Part shown: piece by piece, positions 34,612 to 45,700 of the stretch
Layout: the number at the start of each line of letters is the position of its first letter
How positions within the stretch are numbered: position 1 is the stretch's first letter
Origin: a virus
Reading direction: 5' to 3' (one strand)
DNA: 64,000 nucleotides
Virus record (IMG/VR): IMGVR_UViG_3300051212_000701
Coordinates: 1 to 64,000 of that record
Made by a program: the position numbers and the translations under genes
Notes under the pieces: generated by a model
What the model saw: the letters and a program-made list of their open reading frames with translations, nothing else
Told to the model about the DNA's origin: nothing
Database searches by the model: none

Positions 34612-37600
34612 TATATACCCTTCAGTGTATTTACTTCTTCTTGTAATGATTGTACCATATTAGATAGTTCTTGTACAGCCTTTACTAGTGGGGATATAAA
34701 TTCAGCATATCGTAAATTTTGTCTAGAGTCTGGGTCAGTATGATCGTCTAGCACCCAGCCAGCAAATGAATCTCCAACGCCAACGGAATCCAAAGCTTCC
34801 TTGACTTCTTGAGCAACAAATCCATAATGAGATCTTATACCCTCTCTAGAGGTTGTTTCAATAATATCTTTTCCGTTTTCATCTTGTCCTATAACTTTAG
34901 GAACTAAAATTGGTTGCTCTTCTTTTTCATCTCCTACCGTATTAATTATCTGTACTCCTTCCTCCATTACTTCTTTGATGGAGGTTTCTTTCCATTTATA
35001 CGATACTGGCCTCAATAGTTTAATAAAACTTAATCCTAAATTAGAATCACTAATATCTTTTTTAAGTCTTTCATCAGAGCTGTTTATGGATGTATCAACT
35101 GCCCAAACATCTGTCCATCTTCTTGATGACAAACCTAAAGATTGACCGTTATCTGTTCTTGGAGACCAGTCTGATGTTACTCCATAGCCTCCAGATACTC
35201 CGTATCCATTTAAATATGCATCTGCGCTGCCGTTTATATAATATGTTGTTCCATTAGCAAAATATGCATTGCTGGCTAAATACAACTGATTCCAGCTGAA
35301 TGAAGAAGTTCCTAAGCTGTAACCTGCATCAGACCAGGGGTAGCATGAGGTTGTCCATCCAGAGTTCGATGAGCTTGCATGGCCAATGGCCTTAATAACC
35401 ATTGTGGTGACTCCGCCTTTGGATGCATTTGTATTTATATACCCAGTGCTTCCTTCATCTGCGCCAATTGTGATAGTTCCACCAGTTATTGTTGCTCCAG
35501 TAACGTTGCCAGCAAAAGTTGCATTTCCGTCACTAGCAATTGTAAGTTTAGGAACTCCATTATTCCATGCTAATATTCCGTCTGCATTAAATGTAATTCC
35601 ACTATTAAATCCATTATTGCTTTGAGCGCCTTTATATACAGTAATTCCTGTCGTATCAATTGCTGTTAAGTTTCCAGTGCTGTTTGCTATTGCATACGAT
35701 GTTGCATTTAACTTACTGTTTAAATCTGTTTTTGTTGCATATGCACCATTTGTTCTTTTTGTCCATGAACCAGTCCCAGCCGCACCAGCTGTATATATTT
35801 CATTGTTGTCTCCGCCATTAACCCACAAATCTCCAGCACGGTTTGCGGAAGGAGCGGTGCTATCACTTGTATAAAAAGTTGTATTTTTTGTTGCTAATCC
35901 GTTATTAACAATTGTTGAAACTTGACCTGAAGTTTGATAACCAGCATTTTCTATGTTTGTTACTCTACCTGCTATAGCTGTTACATTTGCAGCCTGAGAT
36001 GTTGCTGCTGTTTTTACGTCGCCTAAAGTACCTCCATCTGATAATGCTGATCCTACACTCAGAGTTCCAGAGAAGCTTGAGTTTCCAGATATCACAGCTC
36101 CTGACGCATATAATACACCTTCTTTTGTAACCTTAAATGGTGCAGTAGATGATGAATTTCTTCCAATCCACATTCTATAGGTAGCATCGTTTGCATCAAG
36201 TCTAATAATATTATCTGTCCCAGAGGAACCCAATTCAATGTACCCTGTACTGTCTAGTCTTGCATTGTTTTTTGCTAGCTGGGTGCCGCTTAGTGTCCAT
36301 TGTGCAATTTGTCCTTTTGTTGCAGTCATTAACCCATCTGAGGACTGAAGCTTAAACGTTTCACCACTTGCATCGTACCCAAAAATACCTTCGCTATTAA
36401 ATCTTACTCTAGTTCCACTTGTAGGGGATGATCCAGCATACAATGTACCGCTTGTTGTTGAGCCGTCTGGTATTGCTAATTGAACATTGCCTGTAAACTT
36501 TCCACCTGTGGCATTAATATTTCCAGTTAAATATAAGTTAGTTCCATTCCAGTACATGAACTCAGTAGGATTTCCAACTCTAAATTGTCCTGTTGTAAGC
36601 CAAAAATTGTTACCTACGTTTGTTGTAGATTTATTTAAAATTATTCCATGATAAGTACCTGAAGTTAAACTTGGACTTGTAAGTGGATCTGTATTTAAAT
36701 TAATAGATTGAGATATGCCTGTTCCTATTTTAAATAAATCCTGTGATGCACCTCCAATTGCAATATAAGACTTTAGTCTAGCTAGGGCTCCCGCTGCTGT
36801 TCCATCTGCATCAGATGCTATAAATGTACCAGATGCGGCACCTGTCCAATTTACAACATCGTATGGTGTTGTAGATGCTACTTGATAATAATATGTTGTA
36901 TTTGGTATTAATCCTGTTGCCGTAAAAGATGTTGTTGCTCTTCCAGATACGGATGCGTATTCCCATAAAGGTGTTGGTACGCTTGCTGGATTATCTGTAG
37001 ACCATCTAATAGCATAACCTGCAGTTTTAGTATCTGTAGACTGAGCCCATGTAATATTTGATACAAGACTAAATCCACTTAAATCTTTCGGATCAATAGA
37101 TGCTGAAGCAGAAGTAGAGCCTGGATTTGCAACAGTAAAAGTTGTATCTGGATCAGCAGTTTTTATTGTTATTGGGCCAGCTACTGTTCCCTTTTTATGA
37201 GCTTCCCTAAATATATCTCTATGAACTACATAAACCCATTTATTGTTATAATCAGAAGTAATAACACTGCATTGATTATCAGTTCCAACAAATACAACTT
37301 TAGATGACGAGTTAAATGAATTTGTATCACTTTCATATACAATAGTGTCACCATATGTTTTAAATGTTGGTTTATCCCATGATACCGTGTAAGAAGAAAC
37401 TCCTCCTACCGCCACAACATTTGTTGGTGCTTCAGACAAATCTGGTATTGTTAATTCAATTGAGTATGTTGCTGAAGGTGGTCCAACTACTGGGGTTGTT
37501 TGAGTATCATCTGGATTCTTATAGTAATAATTAAATACAAAATTATATTTACCTACAAGCTTTACTGGCAAGTTTTCAATTGTGACAGAATATGAATCTT

Positions 37601-37700
37601 TAGACAACACACTATTTGACGTATCTACGCCTTGTGCATTATTTTGTAAGTCTGGTGTACCTACTACTTTATCGTCTAAGCCATCGTAGTCTGGTCTCAT
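34611..37700 (-). CDS. Large tail fibre with Fn3 domains and S74 chaperone
   Basis: 1029 residues. The N-terminal third has fibronectin type III-like repeats (PDLSEAPTNVVAVGGVSSYT, then SWDKPTF and a second WAQSTDTKTAGYAIRW). The middle is a glycine- and serine-rich beta shaft with repeated 'GxxxYxxG' turns. The last 130 residues are an intramolecular chaperone of the S74 family: SSDERLKKDISDSNLGLSFI, YKW, HYGFVAQEV and YAEFISPLVKAVQEL. The chaperone trimerises the fibre and is usually cleaved just before SDERLKKD by the Ser. Receptor-binding role likely. Confidence 0.9.
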   Translation of the reverse strand: MRPDYDGLDDKVVGTPDLQNNAQGVDTSNSVLSKDSYSVTIENLPVKLVGKYNFVFNYYYKNPDDTQTTPVVGPPSATYSIELTIPDLSEAPTNVVAVGGVSSYTVSWDKPTFKTYGDTIVYESDTNSFNSSSKVVFVGTDNQCSVITSDYNNKWVYVVHRDIFREAHKKGTVAGPITIKTADPDTTFTVANPGSTSASASIDPKDLSGFSLVSNITWAQSTDTKTAGYAIRWSTDNPASVPTPLWEYASVSGRATTSFTATGLIPNTTYYYQVASTTPYDVVNWTGAASGTFIASDADGTAAGALARLKSYIAIGGASQDLFKIGTGISQSINLNTDPLTSPSLTSGTYHGIILNKSTTNVGNNFWLTTGQFRVGNPTEFMYWNGTNLYLTGNINATGGKFTGNVQLAIPDGSTTSGTLYAGSSPTSGTRVRFNSEGIFGYDASGETFKLQSSDGLMTATKGQIAQWTLSGTQLAKNNARLDSTGYIELGSSGTDNIIRLDANDATYRMWIGRNSSSTAPFKVTKEGVLYASGAVISGNSSFSGTLSVGSALSDGGTLGDVKTAATSQAANVTAIAGRVTNIENAGYQTSGQVSTIVNNGLATKNTTFYTSDSTAPSANRAGDLWVNGGDNNEIYTAGAAGTGSWTKRTNGAYATKTDLNSKLNATSYAIANSTGNLTAIDTTGITVYKGAQSNNGFNSGITFNADGILAWNNGVPKLTIASDGNATFAGNVTGATITGGTITIGADEGSTGYINTNASKGGVTTMVIKAIGHASSSNSGWTTSCYPWSDAGYSLGTSSFSWNQLYLASNAYFANGTTYYINGSADAYLNGYGVSGGYGVTSDWSPRTDNGQSLGLSSRRWTDVWAVDTSINSSDERLKKDISDSNLGLSFIKLLRPVSYKWKETSIKEVMEEGVQIINTVGDEKEEQPILVPKVIGQDENGKDIIETTSREGIRSHYGFVAQEVKEALDSVGVGDSFAGWVLDDHTDPDSRQNLRYAEFISPLVKAVQELSNMVQSLQEEVNTLKGI

Positions 37701-38644
37701 TAGAACGTCAATCCTATTCTATACTCAATATCCATTTCTCTGCCGTAAGATTTAGATATTGCATTTGTTAAAACAGATCTACTAATAATAGAAGCAGAAG
37801 AATTAAATGAATCTTCATCATTTATTCTAAGTCCGTCAAGAAGAACGGTAGTGCTTCCTGAGCTTTTAGCCTGAGCCCCTACAGAAACCTGTATAATAGA
37901 TTCTGCATCTGGAGTTCCTGCCCCATATCCTGATGCATATAAATTGTCTAATGTTTTTGCAACAATCTTATTGTCTGTAGATGAGTCTCCAGGGTATCTT
38001 ATTTCAAAATAACTATTTGTTGTGCTATAAAATCTTACAAAAACATAATCAAGATTTGTGTCTTGTTGTTTAAAAGCTAAGGTTAAGCTATCATTCTGAC
38101 TGTAACCAGAGAGGTCGAAGTTTGTCAATAAATTATATTTTGTAGACTGGTTTGCAGGAGATGTTAAGCTAAACCAGGTATTTCCTATTCTTGGAGCTGG
38201 AGAATACGTTGTTACTGCTGGAGAACCTGCATCATTTAGCCAGCTAAGATTGTTTTCAAATGTAGAAATAAATCTACTTGAATAATCTGTGTTGCCTTCT
38301 GTTGCACTTGCAAACAAACCAACTTCTTTTATGCTTCCGACAATATCTGTTGGCAATGTTGTTTTATATACTACTGCATATGTAGATGCCTGTGTGCTTG
38401 GATTTGTTTGAATATCTATGCTTCCCAAACTAACTGCTGATCGATAAAATTCAAAATCAAGTTGAGTGTTATTTACAGATGGAGTACTGTTACCTATTCC
38501 AACTGCTATGCTTTTATTGTCAAAAGTAACTGCTCCAGCAAGATAAGAGGTTAAAAATCTTTTACCAAATCTTGTTAGTATGTTTGACTGCTTGCATATT
38601 TCTTTGCCATTTTCATAAAAAACATATTCTCCTACGAGATTCAT
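37700..38644 (-). CDS. Tail protein, 314 aa
   Basis: Start at ATG 38644 with GGGAGG seven bases upstream; the longer frame to 38671 has no such site. Beta-rich: MNLVGEYVFYENGKEICKQS, AVGIGNSTPSVNNTQLDFEF, and a middle region SGYSQNDSLTLAFKQQDTNL with concanavalin-like features. It looks like a baseplate or tail-tip protein upstream of the fibre. Coupled to it by a TAATG overlap. Confidence 0.7.
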   Translation of the reverse strand: MNLVGEYVFYENGKEICKQSNILTRFGKRFLTSYLAGAVTFDNKSIAVGIGNSTPSVNNTQLDFEFYRSAVSLGSIDIQTNPSTQASTYAVVYKTTLPTDIVGSIKEVGLFASATEGNTDYSSRFISTFENNLSWLNDAGSPAVTTYSPAPRIGNTWFSLTSPANQSTKYNLLTNFDLSGYSQNDSLTLAFKQQDTNLDYVFVRFYSTTNSYFEIRYPGDSSTDNKIVAKTLDNLYASGYGAGTPDAESIIQVSVGAQAKSSGSTTVLLDGLRINDEDSFNSSASIISRSVLTNAISKSYGREMDIEYRIGLTF

Positions 38645-38645
38645 T

Positions 38646-38999
38646 TTAGCCTCCCTTTCCATATACACCAATTACATCGTCTCCGACACTATTTTTAACA
38701 TTAAAAATAAATCTTGCTCTTGGTATATTTTTTTGATCAAAATATATTTCAGATTTTACAACTGTAATATCTTCAAGGTTTGGAGCTTTTAGCTTATCCT
38801 TATTTGGATCATCTTCTTCGCTTTCATTATCATCTCCAATATTTACTTCAAAAGTAAATTTATCTTTTGGAAGTGTAGATGCTGCACCTTCATCAAGCTG
38901 AAATGTAAAAGGATCAACAAGGTCCCAGTGTTCCTTTTTAAGTACCTTGGTTAGTGGGTCATCTTCGAAAAGCTTTAGCTTTGGGTTGTTTTTTGCCAT
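38646..38999 (-). CDS. Small structural-region protein, 117 aa
   Basis: Acidic, with NPKLKLFEDDPLTKVLKKEH and an acidic linker (NIGDDNESEEDDPNKDK), then beta strands (KSEIYFDQKNIPRARFIFNV) ending in GVYGKGG. Located between the minor tail protein and the 314 aa protein with tight spacing. Probable tail-tip component, no family named. Confidence 0.65.
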   Translation of the reverse strand: MAKNNPKLKLFEDDPLTKVLKKEHWDLVDPFTFQLDEGAASTLPKDKFTFEVNIGDDNESEEDDPNKDKLKAPNLEDITVVKSEIYFDQKNIPRARFIFNVKNSVGDDVIGVYGKGG

Positions 39000-39016
39000 A
39001 TTAACATTCTACCATT

Positions 39017-42000
39017 TCAGCCAACATAAATCGACCTACATAAAATCTTTGTTGATGGTCCATCTACCCAGTCGTGATTCATGTCAAGCACTATATATTT
39101 GCCTGCTGAAAACCCTGAAGGAATAGAAGAGTCTTCGCTAGAATACAGTCCAGCTTTAGGATATGATATTTCTACTACGTCTCCTATTTGTAAAAGCGGA
39201 TTAAAGAAAATAGACATTTCAACAATAGTTTGTTGTTTTGACCATTGGGTTTTCATCCATTCAGCCAAAGCTTTTGCTTCTGATTCTTTTTGTATCCAAT
39301 TAGAGTCAAAAGCAAATTGCTCTTGTTTTTCTTCTTGGGTAAGATTAGGATCCATGTATTCAAATGAATCTGATTTTACTATACTGTCACCTATAACCTT
39401 AAAGAATTTTGTTTCTCCGTCGCTCAACATCGTATAAGTTCCAGAGTTATTCATTACGTATGCTTCCATGGTAAATGCATCAATATTTGAACCAATAATT
39501 GTTGCAAAAGGATTCATGGTTATAACAGGGTACCTTGGTATAGCTGGAGTATTATCTCCAGATGTTATTCTGGAAGAAATTTTAATTATCTCTCTTGCTA
39601 CTGGACCAAACTCTTCCATATACCCAATTTCTTCTGTAACAGAGCTTTTTGAAAGCACAAAGTTAGAAAACTGCTTTACAAGAAATGAATTTTGTCCTAA
39701 ATATCCTTTATACGGATTATATACCTCTTTAGTATTAAACTCTTCATCTGTTATGGGAGAGGTATACATATAGTCATATCTTACTGTTCCTATTCCCGCC
39801 ACCAGTCCAGCAACGTTTGTGGTTGCTATAGGATCTTTATCGATTGCCAATATCTCTGTATTATCAATCATAAGTTTAAAGGTTTTAAATGTTTCTGTAT
39901 TATTTGTAGTTGTATTAACCTTTAATTGAATATTATACATTTTGCCGCCCTGAATACTTTGAAACTGATTTTGATCAGTTTGGCTATCAGGAAGGGTTGT
40001 TGCTACCCCATTTACGACCTTAATAATCTTAACACATCTTTCCTTAAGGTCTCTAGCTACGGCGCTCTGTACTGGCTCTACATGGACGATATAACCTGTT
40101 GTATGAGCAGCATTAAGACATACAGCCATTCCGCCTACGCATATCTGATTTCCACTTGATGTACCATCTGAATTTTTAGCAATTGGAAAATACATGCTTG
40201 TACTTACAACAAAATTATTATATCCAGATTGAATAGTTTTTGCTGTTGTGCTGCTAATAGTATATTTGGTTGGTGATGTAGCGGTAGGAGTTGCTGTTAT
40301 TAAAGAATTAACTGTCAGCATAGATCTTGGAGTCTTAAGACCATTTGAATCTGTTGACTCTAGCGTCATTAAATTATTATTTAAAGTTGTTGTTTTAGCA
40401 TCCTTATCGTACACATAAGTTGACCATCTTGATTTAATTGCTGCAAGATTAACTTCATGTGTTACTGGAGCTGGTAATAATCCAAACGCATTTCTTTGTT
40501 TAATTCTAAATTCACCTGTTGGCTTAAATGTTCCTGGTTGAGAAAGACCTTGATATTTAGCTATGTCTACATCTGATGTAATCCACTGTTCTGCTGTTGT
40601 ACTCTGACCAGCTAGCTGATAAATATATTTAATTGCATCAAATTCTATAATTTCTTTATTAATTAATAAGAAGCCAGCCTTTTGATAAAATACATGGTCT
40701 ACTGCTGATTCATATACAGAAACAGGCTCTGTAAATATTGACCCACCTGCTCCAGTTGATGCATCCAAAGTTTTAACGAGTGCCGCTGCCCCTAGCTTTA
40801 TGATTCCTGATTCATAAACTGGATCTGCTGAATATGTATATTGAGATGTAAGTTGTGGTGTGTACCTAACTTTAACTGCTTTTGCAGATGGAACAATAGT
40901 TTTTTTAAGGTCTATTATATTTGGAAGATTTTCTCCACTAGTTCCTTTTGCATCATATCTAAACTTAAATACTGAGTCTTTATTTTGAAATAAATATTCT
41001 CTTGTGTAAAACTGAAGAACATCATATTCATCAAAAACAGCAATCATTTGAGTATCATTACATAAGTCTTGAATGTGTTGCCACATTGTCTTTGTGCTAT
41101 CTGTATAATAAAACATTGGTGTAACAGTAGAAGAATCTGTTGTAGCAGTATTAAAATTATAATTAGTAAACCCTACACTATCAAGTAGCCTTCTTATAAT
41201 TGCTTGTGATGAGTAATCTCTCATAAGAATATCTGGAGCCATAATTTTTTGTAGGTATCCTGCGCCATCTAATGCTGATATGCTTATATCGCCATACTCG
41301 CTTAGGCTAAATTCTTCTGTTGAATAAAACACTCCATAAGGAATTTTATCTGAATTTTCAATTGTAATAAAAGGCTCAACGACTATATTTTTATACAAAT
41401 TTATTTTATTTTTATCAAATGGAAATGTTTTGTCATAGACAAAACCTGTGCCGTCATAACAATTTAAATCTAGGGAGAGTGAGTTTGCTGTAACCATTCC
41501 AACTGGTGTTATGCCGTCAGATGAATTTGATGACTGTTTTCTAACATCAAAAGTAACTAGTCTGTCTGTAACATCTTTTACATACTTAGCTGCTATTTCA
41601 ATTATTCCCAGGTACTCGTTTGCAATGCTAACTGATGTAACCTCAACTTTTATTTCAGATATGCCTACTGGTTGAGATGGCACAGCAAATTTTGTTGTAG
41701 TCCATTGTGCGCCATCGTAGTATAGATCTACAACACCATTGTTTGGAACAACAACATTAGTTGCAATTGTTGATTCTACTCCACTTAAATTTTTTATCTT
41801 GACAGTCCAAGCAGTTGGCTTTGAGTGTGAAGTTTCAAACTTAATTGTTATTTTATTTGATGCAGCTGTTTTAGCAACTGGATATGCTACTGTCAACATG
41901 CAGCCAGACAGCGATGTTCCAACCGCTCTCTTACTTACCCAATATTTATATTCTGTTTTTTCTCCTGGGTAATAAAGTCTGTATGTTTGATTTGTTGAAG

Positions 42001-42277
42001 TAGAATAAACTGTTGGATACTGATTTACACTATTATTAAGAATTAAGTATTTAATTCCAGCCGACTTTGGTCTTCTTGGATCAATTATAGACTTGACTGG
42101 GAAAAGTTTTTTAAAAGGTAGCGTATCCCCCGAAGATGATGTAACATCTGTTGACGCTGTAATATTAACGCCATCAATTAAATCGTTCATATTATACTCA
42201 AGCCAGCATCCTGGGACAGAAGTGTATGATATAGATTTATTTATAGCATTAAGTGCAGATGTATACCCAGATAGCAT
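39017..42277 (-). CDS. Large minor tail protein, 1086 aa
   Basis: Start ATG 42277 overlaps the previous stop as TAATG; an in-frame extension to 42310 is rejected. Long beta-rich protein typical of the tail tip downstream of the tape measure. Recognisable segments include SKIPYGVFYSTEEFSLSEYG-type blocks and a C-terminal domain IQKESEAKALAEWMKTQWSK then VVEISYPKAGLYSSEDS. Likely the tail-tip protein that carries the baseplate hub; assignment by position and size. Confidence 0.8.
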   Translation of the reverse strand: MLSGYTSALNAINKSISYTSVPGCWLEYNMNDLIDGVNITASTDVTSSSGDTLPFKKLFPVKSIIDPRRPKSAGIKYLILNNSVNQYPTVYSTSTNQTYRLYYPGEKTEYKYWVSKRAVGTSLSGCMLTVAYPVAKTAASNKITIKFETSHSKPTAWTVKIKNLSGVESTIATNVVVPNNGVVDLYYDGAQWTTTKFAVPSQPVGISEIKVEVTSVSIANEYLGIIEIAAKYVKDVTDRLVTFDVRKQSSNSSDGITPVGMVTANSLSLDLNCYDGTGFVYDKTFPFDKNKINLYKNIVVEPFITIENSDKIPYGVFYSTEEFSLSEYGDISISALDGAGYLQKIMAPDILMRDYSSQAIIRRLLDSVGFTNYNFNTATTDSSTVTPMFYYTDSTKTMWQHIQDLCNDTQMIAVFDEYDVLQFYTREYLFQNKDSVFKFRYDAKGTSGENLPNIIDLKKTIVPSAKAVKVRYTPQLTSQYTYSADPVYESGIIKLGAAALVKTLDASTGAGGSIFTEPVSVYESAVDHVFYQKAGFLLINKEIIEFDAIKYIYQLAGQSTTAEQWITSDVDIAKYQGLSQPGTFKPTGEFRIKQRNAFGLLPAPVTHEVNLAAIKSRWSTYVYDKDAKTTTLNNNLMTLESTDSNGLKTPRSMLTVNSLITATPTATSPTKYTISSTTAKTIQSGYNNFVVSTSMYFPIAKNSDGTSSGNQICVGGMAVCLNAAHTTGYIVHVEPVQSAVARDLKERCVKIIKVVNGVATTLPDSQTDQNQFQSIQGGKMYNIQLKVNTTTNNTETFKTFKLMIDNTEILAIDKDPIATTNVAGLVAGIGTVRYDYMYTSPITDEEFNTKEVYNPYKGYLGQNSFLVKQFSNFVLSKSSVTEEIGYMEEFGPVAREIIKISSRITSGDNTPAIPRYPVITMNPFATIIGSNIDAFTMEAYVMNNSGTYTMLSDGETKFFKVIGDSIVKSDSFEYMDPNLTQEEKQEQFAFDSNWIQKESEAKALAEWMKTQWSKQQTIVEMSIFFNPLLQIGDVVEISYPKAGLYSSEDSSIPSGFSAGKYIVLDMNHDWVDGPSTKILCRSIYVG

Positions 42278-42735
42278 TATACTTCTTCCAGACCTATGCT
42301 GACATCCCAAAATTCTTGAGCAGCATCTGATGACTTAGACTTAACATTTCTTTTTACAAGTGTATGACTACACTCAGAAAATACAACATTAATAACTTCA
42401 TCTCTTGCAGTAACTGCATTATAAGAAATTTTTAACTTAAAAGAACCTTTCCCCTTGTTATGATAAAAAGTTTTTAAATCTACTGCTCCATATCCACCAT
42501 CTATTGTCATTGAGCTGTATGAAGGTAGCATGCGCCAATTTGTAGAAATTGTTTTTTTGTCAGCAGTAAATAGTTTACGCATAGTTCCATTTGCCATTCT
42601 TTGCTGTTTTTCAATTCTATTATTTCCTATACTTACTGGCTCTCTGTTGTGCTCAGTTAATTTAGTCCATGTCGGATTGTCGTCAGTTGATGTATCTATA
42701 TATAATACAGAACCTACTGGTAATGTTATTGCCAT
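42277..42735 (-). CDS. Small tail protein after tape measure, 152 aa
   Basis: 152 residues with PTWTKLTEHNREPVSIGNNR and a DxxD turn near the start, then KTISTNWRMLPSYSSMTIDG and SHTLVKRN. Immediately after the tape measure, where distal tail or tail-tube-tip proteins lie; one-base overlap with the tape measure stop. Beta-rich. Dit-like role plausible, not demonstrated. Confidence 0.7.
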   Translation of the reverse strand: MAITLPVGSVLYIDTSTDDNPTWTKLTEHNREPVSIGNNRIEKQQRMANGTMRKLFTADKKTISTNWRMLPSYSSMTIDGGYGAVDLKTFYHNKGKGSFKLKISYNAVTARDEVINVVFSECSHTLVKRNVKSKSSDAAQEFWDVSIGLEEV

Positions 42736-45700
42736 TATGACCTCCTTGGACCCATTTCTGAAATAGATCTTCTATTTCCTTTTTCTAGAACTTCTATCGT
42801 GGCTGTTGTAACTTTTCTTACTAGAGCATCCATATTCTCTCCTTCAGACTGCATAATTGTTTGGTTTAAAACAATTGGCTGTTGAGGTGTTGATTGCGCT
42901 GCCAGACCTGCAAAACTCTTTTGTCCAGACTGAACATTGTATGTTGGAGTTGCATATGGAATATTATTTAAGTCTGGAATAACCATATTACCATACAGTA
43001 ATTCTGGACCCTTATCTCCAACTATAGTAGGAACTGTTGGATCTATTGATGTAATTCCATATCCAGCTTTTACTACAGAGAATCCAGCATATCCAGCTTC
43101 TCCTGTAACCCGCCATCTTTGTCCATTTTTATCTGTAAATGTAGAACCTACCCACGTTCCAGTTCTATCCCCAGCTCCTCTAAATTGTTTTTTAGCTCCT
43201 GACTTTTCTAATTCTGATGCTGTTACATATGTTCCTCCAGCATACTGACCAGACTTCTTTGGGTCATCAGAAAACTTAACTGGAGTTGCTGGTGTAGGAC
43301 CTGCTGAGGCTTTCATGTAATCGATATAATCTTTTCCGCCAATAATAAGCCTATCTGCAGTTATTGACTTAGATGCTAGATCTCCTGCTTGGTTTGGCTT
43401 GCTAGAACCACCATTTGGCAAACCATACCATTGACCATTAGCACCCTTCTTTGGCCCCAAATTAACTCCTGCGGCTTCTGTAGGAGCAACTAATCCCGCA
43501 AGCAAATATTTTCCAGTCTCGGTTTTTCTAAAGTCTGCTTCTGTCATTCCTGGATTTTCATCTAAATATTTTACAAGATTTAAATTATAAGCAGTTTGAG
43601 CAGCATTTAAACCATCAATAGTTTTATTTAGTGCAGCTATCTTTTTATCAAGTGTTGCTAGGCTCTCTCCAGCTGTAGCTGCTGCATCTGCAAGCTTTTG
43701 ATTTGCTGCATTAATCTTTTCAATTTCAGCAATAAGAGGAGCATTTGCTTTATCTCTTGCTGCTTCAATTGCTCTTGTTTGTCCTACTGTTTGAAGATTT
43801 TGTACAGCAGACTCATATCTAAGTCTTGCTTGCGCTGCCTGTTCTGTATTGCCAGTAGACTCTGCAAACTGTAATTCAAGTCTTGCTGACTCCATTTCAC
43901 GATTAAGATCAGCATCTTCTTTTGCTGCATTAAGAGCCTTTATACGTGCATCAGCTAATTTATTTGTAGCATCAATCTGCTTTTGAAGAGCTTTAATTCT
44001 ATCTCTTGCAGATATTTGATCTTTAACGTTTTGTCCCTTTGCTTGAATTGCAAGTTTTTCTCTTTGAGCCTGTAGCTTTCCTAGCGCAGAGTATTCATCA
44101 GCCAAAGCCCCGCCTGCTGACTTATTAGCATCAATAACCTTTTGCTGTATAAGCATTCCCATGTTATACAAGGCTTGAGTTTGAGCAGCGTTAAGTTGAG
44201 AAAGATCTCCTTGTAGTCCTAAAGCTTGTAGTCTTAACTTTTGCCATACGCTTACTACTGTATCTGATGTATTGGCAAGCTCTTTAATTGCTGGATTAGC
44301 TTTTGCCATTTCTTTAATGGTTGCTGCAGTTAAAGTAGTTTGTTTGTACTGGCTCTGATTCAAATAATCCATCATTTGAATTTCAGCTTGGTACATACTA
44401 ATTTTTTCAGTTTTTCCTGTTTTATCTTTCTTTGCAGCATCTTCGCTCTTTTTAATAATTTCTTCGATTCCAGCGTCTACTGCGGTTAATGCAGTATTTA
44501 ATGCCGCTGCTTGTGACTGAGCATTGCCAAGTCTTGCTGCAGTGTTATATGACTTAAGTGCACCCATAGCGGCGCCTTTGGCATCTTGCATAGCATTAAA
44601 ATCTTTGTTTTGAACAGTAGCTGCAGCTGCCATATCTGCATTTTTAGATAGAGCAAACATTGCATAAATTTTCTTTGTAGCTTCATCTGCAGACATTCCC
44701 GCAGCAATAAACTGTTGTTTAAATCTAACTGCCAAGTCGCCAAGCTCTGCTTTTTTAGTAGAATTAATTAATTTAATTTGTTCATCAAAAGCACCCTTAA
44801 CTTCTTCTTTAAGCTTACGATATTCAGTAATAGTCATCTTGATAGGTATGCCTGCTTGAGTCATACTTTCGTATGCAAGCTTATTTGCTTCCATTAGGTC
44901 TTTTGATCTTTGAATGCTGTCTTTAATCTTTTGATTATAATCTACAAACTTAATTCCTGCTTTTTGAGCAGCTTCTGCTGTAAGTCCGTACCCTAAAGCA
45001 TTAAGTTTTTGTTGTTCTTGATATTTTTTAAATACAGTAAATCCTGCAGTTAATGCAGTTGTTATTCCAGTAATTGCTAATCCTAATGGAGTAGCTGACG
45101 CAAGAACTCTTCCAAGAACTGGACCAAGCTTTGACATAACAGCTCCTGCTTGAGAACCTGCTTTACCCATATTAATTAAATTAGCTGAAGTTTGAGCTAA
45201 TGGTTTAAGTGTTGATGTTGCAGATTGAGGAAGCTTGCTTGTAACACCTCTTGTCATTCCGCTCATTGCACCCATAGGAAGTAAGAATGGAAGGATGTTT
45301 GATACATTGCTTATTGCAGCTCCAGGAGTTCCTCCTACCTTGTCGCCCAACATATTGCCAAGCAAAGGTATTCCCATCGCTGCTAATAGTCCTGCTACTA
45401 AACCTCCTCCACGATAACCCTTAACTGGACCACCATTTGCATACCCCATTGGGCCGTTGCCTGAACCTACGTATCCACCTGAAGCATATCCTCTTCTCCA
45501 CTTTCTATCAAGCATTTTACTTTCATAAGTGGTTGGAACACGTCTTGTATTTAATCTTCCGCCTAATAATCTAGGATCTGAAAGTATTCCCTTTCTAAAC
45601 ATTTTACTTCCACCAGTTGTTACTGATTGCTTTTTACCAGATTCGTCTGTTATAACTACTGTTGTTTTTCCACCTTTTCCTGAAGCAGATGTTGGGCTAG